A stretch of 64,000 nucleotides of DNA from Oxyruncus cristatus (lineage: Eukaryota > Chordata > Aves > Passeriformes > Cotingidae): positions 2,288,883 through 2,352,882 of the forward strand of contig VXAY01002371.1 in the NCBI GenBank assembly GCA_013399855.1. The letters run 5' to 3'. A program made the position numbers and the translations under genes. A model generated the notes under the pieces. That model made no database searches and was not told the DNA's origin. It worked only from the letters and a program-made list of their open reading frames with translations. Positions 45,101 to 60,100 of the stretch are shown here, piece after piece; within the stretch, counting starts at the first letter, position 1, and each line of letters opens with the position of its first letter.

Positions 45101-48100
45101 GGTACTGTAGGTGGCAAAGAATACCACCCTAATGAACACTGTAATAGAGAAGACAACAGAAGAACCTGAAAGAAATATGCTGAAGGACTAGTAAATGATG
45201 AAGGAAAGAGTATGAAGCACCAGCTTATAATAAGCCTTCAACCAAACAGGTAGTCTCAACTACCTTATAAAAGATAAAGGAAAAAGGGACCAGAAGTGCT
45301 AAGGAAATGGTCAAATGTTCAAATCACCACTAAAAATTCACAGTGGAATTGTTTCTCACCAGAACTTCTATACTTAGTGTATGGGGGACTCTTCAACTAT
45401 TGCAGATGACAACTAAAAAGATCTACAGAAAATGTAAAATTAAGAAAACGTGTACAGTATCCATACTTAGGTCAGGAAAGCAGACTTGAGAACAAAGATT
45501 ATTTAAAACTGAAACCATATATAACAGGTAGCACCACATTATTTGGAAGATGAAAAATGCTGCCTCGAGGGAGGATGTTTAGCAGACAGAGACAGGTTCT
45601 TTTTCACTGGTGACAGGACCAAATGTGAACAAAACCAAACAAGCTCTGGAAGAGCACAGAAACCAGATCACTGCCTTCAAACTATCCAGAAATGTCAGAG
45701 GAGGTACTTCAAATGCAATAATTGGGAAACTTGAAAAATTTAATGATGAAAGTGTTATGATGTCCAGGACCCAACAGGAAATAGGTAACAGCTTAGCACA
45801 GCATTCAGTACTGCAATTCCTGAATCTTTTACTCTGACCAGGAGTGATCTTTCCAAGTCACAGTGAAAAGTTGCACCAGTGGGGGCAACTCCTCATTTTG
45901 CCTTGCCTGCACCTACTCTCCAGCCCTTAGCTAGTCCTCTCTCAAGGTCAACAGAAAAACTGTGCTTCTATGACCTCTTAATATGGTTTTCAGAATAAAG
46001 GGCTTATTTTCACAGAGCAGGAAAAGCAATCCCTTTCCCTGTCTTTCTGTCTGCTTTACGCAGAATAAAACACGGCCGTTTCTCTTTGACAGAGCTTTCA
46101 CATGATGGTAGTAGGAATACAGATGATCGTACAAGTAACAGATTTTGTTGCCCCTATAAAGGCCCTAATATCTCATGGCTGTTTTTTATGAAATCTAGTC
46201 AATGAACAGTAGTCAAGCTCTGTTGTTAGGATGTAGGGGCAAAATGCGTGTTTAGATTTCATAAGATACATAACAAGGGCTGTTGCACCCTACATGACTT
46301 TTCATAGGGGAAGGAGAAAGAATCGTTAAGTAGGCTGTGTACAAGAGATAGAAAAGCATTTAACAGTGACCCAGTGCTTAAGACTTGAATCACAGGATCA
46401 TCTCTGGTCTACAGGGCTTTGTGCCAGCACATCAGCTTTTTCAATTCAATTGCTCTGCAGTGTGTATCTGGAAAATAAGTTTTAAGTGTGTTAAACTTTA
46501 ATCAACTGTATCTTCGGGAAAGCATAAGAAGATTCAGCTCCATAGGATTCTCATTCAGTACTGCAGCACAGATGACATGTTTAATTTTGCTAAACATCAA
46601 AATAAACAGCATTTCAGAATTGCTAGCTATTGGCAATATATTATATACTATGAAATTCCTCAGTCTTTCTAATGTTAACATCTTTTTATTTCCTGCCCCT
46701 CCCCTCCCCTTTTCTTTAGAGGAGCTTCAGAACAAAACCAAACCTGGGCAATTGTTAGCTAGTATTAGATCTGTCACCTTCTTGTATTTCTGGTCTTGCT
46801 TTAATCTGTTTCAATATATAAACCCAGTATTTCACTAACATGCAGTTGGCACTGGTTTTTTTATACTTTCATTACTTGTTAGAAATGTAAAAACAGAGCA
46901 TAGATGTCTGAATTCAGACTAGCTATATTTCAGCATCAAGAGATGATAGGAAAGATGATGAAAGACTGTAGAGAGATTATTTGGGATGAATCAAAAAACA
47001 GTTGTAATTCCCAACCTTCTCCTCCTCAATCCCCACTTCATAAGAGGTTTACATTTTTTTCCCAAAGACTAAATTCATGGTATTCTTTACTTTCTAGAGT
47101 TTCTGTTCACATGTTTTTCTGGTAGTTTTCAGGTGATTTTCTTATGAGAAATTATTTCTTTCAACACTGGCTACTTTTTACAATGTTTTGGCAAAGGTTT
47201 TGCTGATTTGCTGTAGAAATACAAAATATTTATAACTTACGTTTGAGCTCCTAGTTCACTAATCTCTAAAATTTATTTTTTTAACCAACCTTCTTTCCTG
47301 AAGTCTCCCTGGGCATTCATCATGATCAGCACTGGCAGTTTCATAGGTTCTTTAGTTTTAATCTCATGTGAGTGTGAACCTAAGCATTTCGTAAGTAAAC
47401 CACTGCATTTTGGAATGTTCTTCTACTTGTTTAGTATATGCAGTTCATTTCAACATTAACCACACTGAAGAGACCTTCAGCTGCAAGCTTTTTAGATTAT
47501 TACAATAGCATTGGCTTTCTCTCAAAAATCTTCTGCTAAATGAAAGACATCATCTTTTTGTTCTATTTTGCCCTATTAAAGCACAGATTCTAAAACTTGT
47601 ATTTTGGTGTCAGTTCACACTGCAACAGCATCTTCACTGTGTTTTCCTTATTGTCTGAGTTATTGGAGCTGTGTGACTTCTTTTACAGTTACAGAGAAAA
47701 GCAATGAACTGATGTTCACTTTTCTTATTAGTAAGTAAGCTGCTCTCAGTCCTTTAACTCCTTCACAAATTAATGGTGTCATAAGACTTCTGTGTTGAAA
47801 TATATAACTGTCTTGCTAATGTAAGTAAACTTTACAGGGAAATATCTGATTATCTAAAATGACAGAACACTAGAAAAATCCCTCACATTCATTATAAAAC
47901 TCTTTTGAAAATTTGTGTAATGCCGTTGAAGATTTTCTCACCATTCTTACTATCTGACCTTAGTATCCTTTCTTAGGTCTTATAATTTATATTTAGCAAC
48001 TTCTACAGAACCATATGCATTTCTGAAATAGCGGAAGGAATCAACGGGCATCTTGTGCAAACTTCTCTAATTCTACTCAGCAATGCAACTCAACACACTC

Positions 48101-51100
48101 TACCCCTTCAAGTCTGCAGTGGTCAATTTTTGAAGCGGTCACAAATGCAAAACCAACCAATAAACCGCAAATTCCAGAAGACTGGAGGTGGTGACGGCTC
48201 CCAAGGCTCATTTCTAAATGTCTAAATTTTAACATTTTATGTGCGCCTTCATGTACATGACACTCAACATGCTGGCTCAATGGTTACATTTTAATCAACG
48301 CTCATGTACACTTGTTCCTATTAGAAGTGCCAAAGCGCTCAGTTTTGATTTAAAATGTAACTTCAATTACTTCACTGACCTGCCTCATTAACACTTAAAT
48401 TAGACTGTAATGGTAATGAACAATGTTGGAATGAACAATACATGAAAAAAACCACACAGAAGTTAATAACTGAAATGGTTTTCAGTGGAAGATATCAAGC
48501 TGTGAATTCAAAGCCACAATGGCAATGGTACAATAAGATAAATGTATATGGACATAATGCAATGTTTCACTATGGGGAGTACAAAAAGGCATTTTTTCTC
48601 AGGATTCAAGATTCCATTGAGTACTATTAAGAAAATACAAATTAGGTTCTAAATAAAAAATGCTAGTGACATGGAAGAGCTTTGCAATTGTCACTTGAAA
48701 TTTACTTTTAAAAATAATGAACAGCTGTAACACCAGATTTATACAATTTAAACTCAGAAGTCAATATCTGTATCTATTTTGAACGAGAATCTGAAGGTTC
48801 AGTTCAGCTAGAGGTTAAGCCTCAGCTTCTTGGAGCTATAGGTAAATATTATCTCAGATAATTTAAAAAACCACCTGTGGAATGGAACCATGTATGACTG
48901 AGATGAATGTGAATGAATGCCAAGAGGGAGGTACCTGGTTAACAGAAGCATCTGTATTAGCCACAGGTGAAGGAGAGCGACAGGCAGGTGGAGAAGAAAT
49001 CTCACTGTTGGTTCCCTCCTCCCCAGACTCCTCAGTAACAGGGGAGAGCAGCGTGTGACAGCGACCAGCAGTCATCTGCCACAGGAAAAGCAACCCCAGA
49101 GCACAGGAAGAAGATCAGTTACCTCAACTTAGGCTTGACTTAGACTGAGATTAAAACAACACATGGCCAGAAGTACCATGACATTATTTAGTCATGCTTC
49201 ATGCTTCTACACTTCCCAGTTTAGAAATGTGCTTGGATAAATAGCCTTATTTACTTGTCATACTTCAGTATGAACCTGCCCTCCTGTACCCTACCCCTGT
49301 CTTCAGTAGCAAGCAGCTCAACAATAATGAATTCTGGTTTGCCTAAATGTCTTCTAATACAATCACCACTGCATAACAGAAATACTACAGAGAGCTACAG
49401 AATAATTCAGTATTTGCCTCAGTATCCAGGTCCAGTTAGAACAAGGAAGACTTGAAATATAAAATACACACAATCCAGTAGCAACATAGCCTTCTTCCTT
49501 CTCTAATGCTGTTATACAGTGATAAATCCTGAAATCTGCACTCTAATTTCACTCAGACAAAAATCCCAGTAGCATCAGCAGTATGTTTTTAATGAGATCC
49601 AGTTAGAAACAAACAAAAGCAAAGTGAGTCAAACTCTGACTATGGCAGTATTTAGCTTTCATTTTCAACACACTCATCTGAGAATGCAGCAGCATACTGT
49701 CAATTATCACATCAACATTTTAATACAAGGGCTTTAAAAACACAGTGTGAAAAACCTATATACTGCAACATATTATTAAATAATCCTTATTCTGGTCTTA
49801 TTTTATTCCTGCAATTCATTAATTTCTTAGCATTTGTTCTTGCATGCTAATGGTTACAAAAAAGCACAATGTTTGCATATAATTATAGAAAACTTTCAAG
49901 TATTTCTCTGTTAAATAACTTCATCCTTCATCAACAAGTCTTGAAAACCCATATAAAGCAAAATACAGTAAAGAAAGCTGCAACTTCCCTTGGTTTGCCA
50001 CACTCCAGCCATTTCAAAAGCAGATATAGATGTGAGCTGTGGCAATTTGCTACACAGGAGTGTTGTAACGATGCAAAAGCAAAGCAGTCAGATAAACAGC
50101 ACAGAGACTAATGCATTGCTTACCATAACCACTGAGGGGTGAGTGGGGTGTGCTGGGAGCAGGTCTGAATCCAGCTCCTCCATTCCCTCGGACAGCCCCT
50201 CCACTTCTGTCACTGTCAGCAGCATGGTTGCATGTTTTGCTTTCATTGTCAGCATTTTGCACTTCGAATTCAAAGAAGCAATTTGCTCCTGGTATCCTTT
50301 GATCTTCTGAGCCAGCTCCTGAGGAAACATTTTTTTTCCCTACTGCAGAGGCAGCCTGTAAAGGCCACAGGACCGGCAGCATTTCAGCTTTGGAGGTGAA
50401 GTCAAGCTCTCCCCTCCAAGCCCAGCCAATAACATCATAGCGCCGCTGCTCAGAAACCCCGCATAAGCCGCCACACTCGCTGACACGCAGGATGTTGATA
50501 GCAGAGGGAAGAAGCTGAACTGCGTCTGGCTGCACAGCTAAACCGCAGAGCCAACAGCTTTGGAGAGAAACCGGAACAGGGCTGCGAGAGGCTCTGTGAG
50601 CATGATAACCACAGAGGGGAGAGATGGAGGGACACCTCACATTCGCACCCAGCCTGAACCTGAGACAGTGTCTATTAGCTTCAGACTGCAGCCAAGGGGA
50701 ATGTCTCCCCCTCTTCCTGCCCTATTTTTTTCCCCTGTTCTACTTCCATTTATCTGAGGAAGATGAAGCTCCCCCGCATAGTGCATGCCATGGAAATGAG
50801 GTCATGTGGTAACCACAACTGTAAAAAATGCCCCATTCAGCTCTCATCATAAAGAATGAATTGTTCAAACAATAACTCACAGGGTCTAACAGCATCAAAT
50901 GTGATAGGAACAATCAGCCACATAATAAGATTAAATGCAGACTGGATTGCTTTTTGTCACTGTTTGGATAAGCTGTATTTTAATCTCGTTTTGGTTTTGT
51001 GTAAATCTTCAGAGTTAAAAGCTGAGCTGCACACAGGACTAACCTTTCTTTAAAAAGAGTTGGGAAATCTGGCTTAAAGCAGAGTATATTTTAAAATATT

Positions 51101-54100
51101 GAGGGGTTTACGGTTATGAAATGGTCTATTTGAGTGGCCAAACACTATCATAAGCTTAACTTTTGTCAGAGAAGAAAGATGAAAATGCACAGCCTTATGA
51201 CTATTCATAAAAATCTTGTCTTCTCTCCTACACTGCACTGTTGCCTCATTCAGCGTCCACTTTCAAAACTTTCAATTATTATACTTAAAATAAAAAATGG
51301 TGGAAGAGTTTCACATTTCTGTTGAAGCTATTGTTCCTGTCTCCCTAGAGGCTCGGTAACAAGTTAAGAGTTTTCATCTATGAAGTGAAAACACTCATAT
51401 AAGCTTGCCTGTTAAATCAGTGCTTATTTCTTCAAATATATAATTCTGCTTTATTTTTATGTCTGCTTTTATTTCTTCAACAAACACAAGTTTTCAAGGG
51501 AAAGTAACAACAGAAGTTGAAGATCTAGTAGGCATAATAATATAGTATTACAATATCTTCTCAAAAGTAAATAAAACTACTGCTTCAGGTTGGTAAAATG
51601 AAAAAATTTTTTTTGGTTGTATAACGTTTCCAATACGCAACTTCCTCAAAATTACAGTGCAGAACACTCATAGCAAGAAATGTGGAGTTAGAAATTGAAA
51701 CAGTACAAAGACTGAGTATGACACTTGACTGCTTGAATTTCAATGGCTCCTGGTCCCTTTTTGTCACTTTAGTAACAAAAGGACCTCTTGGTGCTCCAGG
51801 GCTTACCTTGGAGACTAAGCAAAGTCTTGATTATAAAACATCAACTAGAACAATCAAAAAACAAGCTACAATCAAATCAAGCCACAGATTTAATGTCTAG
51901 CAGTTCAAATAGTTATCTGCTGTGTTTGGCAAATACCAGTCATTCACTAATGCTCAATCAATGACATATCTGAGGCTCAGTAGAAAATTACTGTCATTCA
52001 GTATACTCACTTAACTCCACCAACATTACTGAGGTGCAATGACATCTGCGGCATTAATGTCCAATGCACTAAGTATCTACAATACCTCTTTCAACTGAAA
52101 ACAAGGAAAAGGAGAAGTAGGCAAAAATGTGATTGCAAAAAAAAAAACCAGCTTAAAAAAGCCATGTTTTATGAGATACTGTATTATCCCTTAAAGTAAT
52201 TCACAAGCATGGAGATACTCGCCCACATTCTTATCTGAAATTCTAGAGAAACATGGGTCAGTAAGCACAGTATCTAGTTAGATACATGCACACTAATACA
52301 AGCTTCCTAAAAATCAGAATGTACTTTCCTTCTACTTTCTTCCTCTTATTTTAATCTAAATATAGCTACTATAAATGTTCTTTTAAGTTCTCTTTCATGA
52401 AAGCTTCAACAGGGAATCTGGTAAATGTTATTTTCTTAATAACACACTTAAAAGCAAATTGACAGACTTGCTTTTTGAAGTAGTATCATCATGTTATGCT
52501 TTTCCGCGGGTATTTAGCAAACAAAATCTGAGCCAAAATTCACATATCTCAGTCTTTCAAAACTCCTTACCCCTAAACTTGGAAAGCTTGCAAGTATGAA
52601 ACCTGTCCGTTCTGGCTGACCCCAATATGTGCAGTAGAGTAACGCTGCTGTCTTCCTGCAGATGTCTAGAACAACTCCTAGCTACTAAACTTGTTCAAAC
52701 GCAGATGAAACTTCAAGCTGCCCCATTTTTAATTCCTTCCTGCCTGCAGCATCATTCCTTCCTCCAGCAATATTACCCTGTATCACTGAAGTCACTCTGC
52801 TGCATTTGCTAATTCTGGACACTTGAATAGAGAATAGTAGCATTATCAATTCAGTACTAAAAAACCAGAAATGTTTGTTTACAAGAACTGCTCTTGAATT
52901 TATACTGAGTAACTTTTGTAACAACTGGATAAAAAATGAAGAACACATATACCATTAGGTTATATTACACAACAGGACAGACAGCTTTAATTCAAAGGTA
53001 AAGAAATGGTGCCATCTGGTGCCATAAGTGACATACAGAGATCAGTGGTGCATTTTCTATCCCAAGAAATACACAACAGATAGAAGAAGGGGAAAGGGGC
53101 TCAGAAGCTCTCAAGGCAGCGCAGCAAGAAGGCTGCACAGAGACTATCCTAGCTTATTTGAGGGCTGATGATTACTGAGTTTGTGGGCAGGACCCACAAC
53201 TCCACAGCACAAAACTCTTCCCAACAAAGACTTTAAATAAACTTTGGATTGAATGATGCAATTTCCCTCCAAATCTATTGTGGTTTTCCTGTGATTCAAG
53301 TCCCTTGGTGTTCTTTTACGGGATGTTACTGGGACGAAAATGAGAAGTACTTTAGGATATACATGCATACATATATACATGTGGATCACCAAATAGTTGG
53401 GATTACCTGACTGCTCAGCATTGACTTCTGGGACACTTCTCAGTCAAGTTCCAATGTTAACTGTCCCTTAATTATGCAATGCTTCTGTTTATCACAATCT
53501 TGCCCACAGATTAGGACACACCTAAATGAATAATCAAACAAATTCTCCACATTGTGCCAATAGCAGGAGTTTCCTATCTGGTATCAAGTCTGTCTGCTCA
53601 AGTAGCTTTGAGGAAGTCTGAAAACCTACCCAGCTAACATTACCATTGCTCATAAAAAGTTGTTTGGGTGAATGAGCTGCCATTGAGCCCATGTTGATGC
53701 ATTTTGGCTCTCATACCTCATTGCGTGAGATCTGGACCTGGAGTTCCTGGATGTTGCTGGTTGCTATCGGCTTGCCTTGAATCTCACGATGGGCACTCTC
53801 TATCATTTGCTGCAAATGTTTCATTTCTTGCTCATACTGCTCATATTGAACCACTGCTTCCTAGAAAGGAAAATAAATATTGAGGTTTTTATCTACTGAA
53901 AATAAATTTTTACTTAGTCCAAGCACAACAGATTTACCCCCCTGAAGTGGAGCAAATTTATATCTATTTGGCACTCACGTCTTGATAAGCAAAGCATGAG
54001 AATAGTCAGGAAAAGGTCTGTTTATAAATATTGTGAACTGTAATGATTTTAATGGTTTCATTTATTTAACTATTACCCCAAAAACCAGTTCACATAACGT

Positions 54101-57100
54101 GATGTTTTAGATTTCTGATAGAAGGTGCTGTAACTTCTGAATTCCAACAAGTACCTGAAACAAACATATCCACAAAAAGATAGCATTATTTAAGTCTCAT
54201 GGTTTTCCTACAAAGCATTTTCATCTGCTTTTTCACCTCAAACAGTCATTTATGAAGTGGAAAGACAACAAGAAAAGCTTAGATTTTACAGAAAATACAA
54301 CTGGGAGAGGATTAGAAAGATTGATTCAGATCATTGTCCTACCAGTGTAGTATCAGTTCTTTCTATCTTACATTCACCAGCATTTTCTAACCCATTGTTT
54401 AAACTTTTAGTGTGACTCTGTATCTTTCCTTTGATGTAAGTATCATTAATTACCCTTAATCATCAAAAGTATCTTCTTTATCTAACTTGAAATTTGGTAG
54501 TTGTACCCTAGGTCAATATGTACTTTTCTATCACTAAATATCAGGAAAGAAAAGCTTATACTCTTCTTCTGCATGTTTAATTATGAATTCAGACATTCAA
54601 AAAACCCCAAGTTTACTTATATTTAGGAAAAATTGAAAATGTAAAATTAATAGATGTTGAATGATTCCAAAATCAGAAAACAAATGTATATAAAGTTTAA
54701 ATAAAAAATAAAAATCATTATTTTTATACTACAAAGTTATGTAATTAACTCAATAGTTTTTATGCAGTCTTTAGAAGCAGCTGATGTTATAATGATGTAT
54801 TAATCTTATTAACTGATTATATATATTATAAAATTAACCTGCATACAATCATATATTAGCTATTTGTCTAGTCAATCTTTATAACATTACAAAAATCATA
54901 GCAGTATCAGGGAGAGAACCAAGGTGAGAGTCAAATGACAATTAACATGATCATGAATGTTAAAATCAGGACTGAATGAAACTTAGTGGGGACATTCCTA
55001 ATGGTACTATGGAAAAGAGGAATGCACCGAGATACGAAATTCTGTGTTTCTATCACAGTATCTGTGTCACTGTTGAAGCTACTCGGAGTAATTTATGGGA
55101 TGGGGATACTTGCCTGCATGATGTTGCACTGCTGAATGGCCGTGTGCTGCAGGTGGCTGGCCTCCTCCTGGAGCCGGAGGGCACTATGGCATATCGGCAG
55201 GCCGGTGACCACCTCTTCAGGAATCCTCAAGGCACTCTGGCAGTCTTGTACTGCCTGAACTTTTGGCTTCAGTGACTCCATTTCAGACAACAGATGCTAG
55301 AAACAAAGTGACACAATTAGCCAATTTTGCAGAACTCCCAGAGCATTCCATATAGCGAAAACCAAATAATGGTAAGTTCATGCAATAAAAAAAATATTTT
55401 ATTATCTATTTTCTAAATTGAATTTAATCCGAGCACACTTTCTCTGGAGTTGCTCATTGTGAAATGAGCACTTTTAAGTATCAGTTAAGCAAAACCCCAT
55501 ATACTAGGTATAAAAATAATTAATTAAAAAGCACAGTAGTACCTATTTTTAAGCATCTAAGTAAAAATTATTTCTAGTCACAGATTTGAAAAAAATAGAT
55601 CTGGAAAATCCACAAACTGAAGCAGCACAGGAGTCATTTATGTATACATATATTTTAATGTTAAAATCTGAGTGGAATCCCCCGCTGAGACACAGAAGCA
55701 CATTTTCAAACCAGCAAACGAATCCCATTGTGCTCACAGGCTTCCTTTGAAAATACAAACCATGACTGAAAATGTTGCTTAAAATTCAAAAGGCAATCAG
55801 ACAGAAAGGAATACAGCTACACAGAAACCTTTTTCTTTGAATTATCACAAGCTGGATGCCTTTGGTAACAATGTGTATTTCATACACAATGTCCATTCAA
55901 GCCGTCTGTTCATATGCATGAGAAGGGTCTAAGTGCAACAACTGGAGAACAGATTTGATCGCTATTCTTTTTATCTTCATTGGGGAGTTTAATGTATTCA
56001 CAGATAAGAAAAGAAAAACAAAACGAAACAAAACAAAAAGGCAAAGTTGATGAAGAAAGCCTTAGCACATTAGAAGAAGATTTTAAATTCCACAGCTATA
56101 AATCAGCTGACAACGTACGAGGCAAACAGGGATAGAGAGACTGGTTATCTCCCTTACACTATAACACATGCGGAGAGATAGCTAAAGTGGGTCTGAAGTG
56201 CATACAGACGAGAGGATCGTGGTTGGTTTGTTAATTCTGTGGTTTCATGACATACAGTGAATAATCTAACCAGAGATTTGGTATAACGGCCTGTTTCTCA
56301 GACATTACTGGTGGGGCCTCTCCTCCATCAGGCCCCATACTGCTGGTAAAGGGTGCCTTTACTGTGCAGTTAGCACCCAGAGGCACCCTGGGGGCTGCAT
56401 GCCAGTTGTGCACTCTCCAAGACACCCTCTCTGGTCTGGTGAAACAGCTGGGCAGGGGCTACAGTCCCCTTCTTTACAAAAGAAACTCATAACATGAAGA
56501 CCTGCTAGAGCCAGGACAGAGAATACACATAAAAACTAGTGGAAACTCCATATTCCTTCAATCTTACGGTGGGTGACGTGTTTCACTTACACTCTTCAGG
56601 GCCACACTCTGAAATCTGGCTGCAAGGCCCCAGAATAAAGACTGTATATTTTCATGAAAAGGGAAAACTGTGCAAGTTTACCTTTCATCCATATACTTCT
56701 CTGCAGATTTTAATCCTATAGTGAACCTGCTGACATTCAGTTTTCACTGGCAGACTGAGACAGTTAAATCTTCATATTAGCTTGCAGAAAAAAACATTTC
56801 TTAAGAAACTGAGAAAGTTGTAACTCGCCTTATTTTTCTTGTCAAGAGGCTGAGACCAAAATCAACAAATTGACAAATCTCCATAGTAGTCAAGTGAAAT
56901 ACAGAAAGACACAGTATCTTATGGAGGTAATTCAACTAAACATACAAAAATGTAACTGGGCTTAAGGAAACCTGAATTTTCTCTTATCTCTCCAGATTAC
57001 TATGGGGAAAGATAGCAACACACTAAATCATTTCATCTCTATCTGTAAAACAGGGTTAACACTCTAGACTTCCTAAGTACTTAAAGAACCCATTGACCAA

Positions 57101-60100
57101 AAGCACTAGATAAGAATTGGGCTTTTTTACTATTATTAATATGGATTAAATGGATTGGATACACACTTCCCAGAATTGCATCAACCTAAGAACAGATTCA
57201 TAGAGGATTATACTTCAACCACTCCCTTTAAGGGAATGATTCTTCCTGTTCCACCCTTTATTTCCTTGGCAGTATTTCGGGGCAACACTGTGAAAGAGTG
57301 ACCAATCTAAGAAACACAGCAATCAATCTCACCAACACTCACTATTCTTTGTGTAAGCTCACACTACTCAAATGCTAATTTTGAGGTCCTCGTCTTTCAC
57401 CTGTCTGTGAGAAAGTTGCTCTTTCAAGCTCAAATGCCCAAGCTCTGGAGAGGTCAATGTGGCTTGGGCTTGCTCCAGAGCAGCCTGAAGGGCTCTCAGC
57501 TCAACTTCAAATTTCTTCATGTCCTGTAACACAACACATTTGAATAAGAGATCAATAAGAAGGAAAAAAAAAATCACTATAAATATATCTGTCTGGATTT
57601 TGTAGTGAGAAAATTAATTTATAGTTTTAACAATTAATTTTAAACGTTTAAAAGATTGGATAAAAACACCAGTTATATGACAGTCTAGAAAAAGAGATTG
57701 CAGAGTTATTATTTTAAGTAATTTTTCAATCTCAAATACAGCATATATTTTATGAAACTAGTTTAATAGAATTCAAGGGTTAGAAAGGAACTGAAGATGT
57801 CCTCTATTCAACTTCCTGTAATAAGACAAGATATAAGTGCCTTATCCTTTTGACTGTTTTTAAAAACCACTAGCACTGGAGTCCCACTTATTTCTACAGG
57901 CAACAAGGGTTTTTGTAGAAAGTTTTTTTCTGATAATCTAACAGGAAGTCACCTTTTGTTGCAGTTTCCCTATTTTACTTACTATCCCATTAGTACGTAA
58001 AATAAATAAGTAAAATCTCATTATCTTCACGTCCACAGACATGAAGAACAAATTATTTTTATCCTCTCTGAATACATCGTATGTTAGGATAATCCTATTC
58101 CATGCATGCTGTCTACAAATTTATATACATAGTAAAATCATCACTCTCTGCTCTTAACCCAGTTAGGCCACATCTTTCTTCAAGTGCAAAACTTGACACT
58201 GCTGAAACCTTGCTAGTGATGAGTAGGCAGAACAGAAGGACTACTTTGCATACCTTACAATTACATACTTTATTTTCTGCATGGTGTTAGGATTTTTTTA
58301 CAACAATGCTACACCAATTCAATAGTGAATTGGCACAATTGAAAACTGAAATCATGTTCCCCATTGTTAAACTTACGACCTTTCAACAGGGTGCATCAAG
58401 CCAGTAGTCCCTCATTCAGAAGCAGAACACATGCCTGGTTCTTCCTGTCTACACATAACAATTTAGCACTGTTTCTGTTGAACAGTAGCCTAACGTTTTT
58501 CAGGTAGTCCCTGTATATATGGTGTTGTCTAAGCATCCCAAAAGCCATAATCTCTAAACCAGCATCGAACTCATTAACTAAAAATGTTGAATTTTTAATT
58601 CAACTCCCAGGTCCAAAGGAGAAGGCTATAAAACCCTACTTGATGTATTCCACCTTCTGGGCTGCAAATCATTGATAATTACACACCAGTAAGTTTTCTA
58701 GCCAGTTTTATACCCACATATTGTATTTTCAACTAGTCAAACTTCTTAACTTTGTTAATAACAATATAATGCGAAACATTAAAGTCAAAACGTGATATAC
58801 TGTGTAATTCTATACAAATTGATGTAGTACTTTCATGTAAAATTGGACACTTTTGATACAATTTTATTTCTTCATAAATCTATTTTACCTTCTATTCATC
58901 TCCATGCTTTCTTGTAAGAATTTACAAATAGTTTATTCAACTGTTCCAATATTTCTCTGTGAACTGAAGCTAGTAAGTTTCACTTCTACTACGCTTACTT
59001 ATATGTAAATACCTGTTATGTTTCATGAAAAATGATTTAAAAAACCCATAAATCCTTCAGCTCATAAACTGTGGTTCACTGATCTATGTTTTTGTTAGGG
59101 AAAGAAGTATCTTTCAAAACCTCTGTGTTACACTGTTATGACTGCTTTCTGTCATGTCCTATAAATGTTGTGAAATAAAAGTCAAATTTTTAACCTTAGT
59201 TGCAATTGTCCTCACAACTGATAGCCTATTCTCTTAGTTGCGCTTAGGTATTTTCCTATTTAGTATTGTGTAACTGTAGCAGGAGACAGTAGAAGAACCC
59301 CTATAAATATATTAATTATAACATTAAAATAGTATTTGTTTCCTGGATTGTTGTACCAGTTAAAAAAAAAAAAAAGAAAACTGAAATTTCTTGCTCTGAA
59401 GGCAAGAACAAGTAGAAAAGATTTCCATTCTTTTCCCTATGTCTTGTGTCTTGCACCAGTTTACCATGCCTTCAGGCACTGCATAGGTATAACACACATT
59501 TACATTAACAGCAATCTCATATAGAAGAGCTGCACAGAAATGTCAGGGACATGAAAAACTATGTTCATTCTTTTTATTGCACTCCCTTGCTGAGGTAGGT
59601 CTTACATTATGGAATCCTGGTCTGGTCCAGTACTGATCTTAATTAATTGATAACAGGCTTTAGATATCATTTAAGAATAAAATAAAGGGAATGGCAGAAC
59701 ATAACTCTCAGCAAAGACACATTCCAAGTATCTAAACATAGGTGCTCAGTGCTATTTGAGACACACCATGATCCAAAATACATCCATCCAGAAAGGGCAG
59801 TTATAAGAGGACCTGCTGAAATATTGCGCCCGTCTGAAAGAGCACCTGAAGGCAGTATCTCAAACAGCACGAGACACCTAACTTTAGACAGCATAATCAT
59901 GCCCTTTTATAGACCTTGTATAATCTTCACTGCTAATAATCTCTGTAATATGATGCATAAACCACCCTAGCTGCCAGTGAGCTTTAGAAAAACTGCTTTC
60001 ATTTACCTTGGCAGCATCTTGGAGATTTGGCAGCTGCACTTTGATAACTTGCTGTAATTGCTCTGTCCGACGTCCTAGTTCCAGCACTTGCTGGGACATT

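Noticed and set aside
50050..50640. 196-codon minus-strand open frame, the longest in the window
   Set aside because: It runs through exon w7 in the wrong frame and continues into GC-rich intron. The true frame of the exon is fixed by nesprin-1 homology, and the long frame follows from high GC content.
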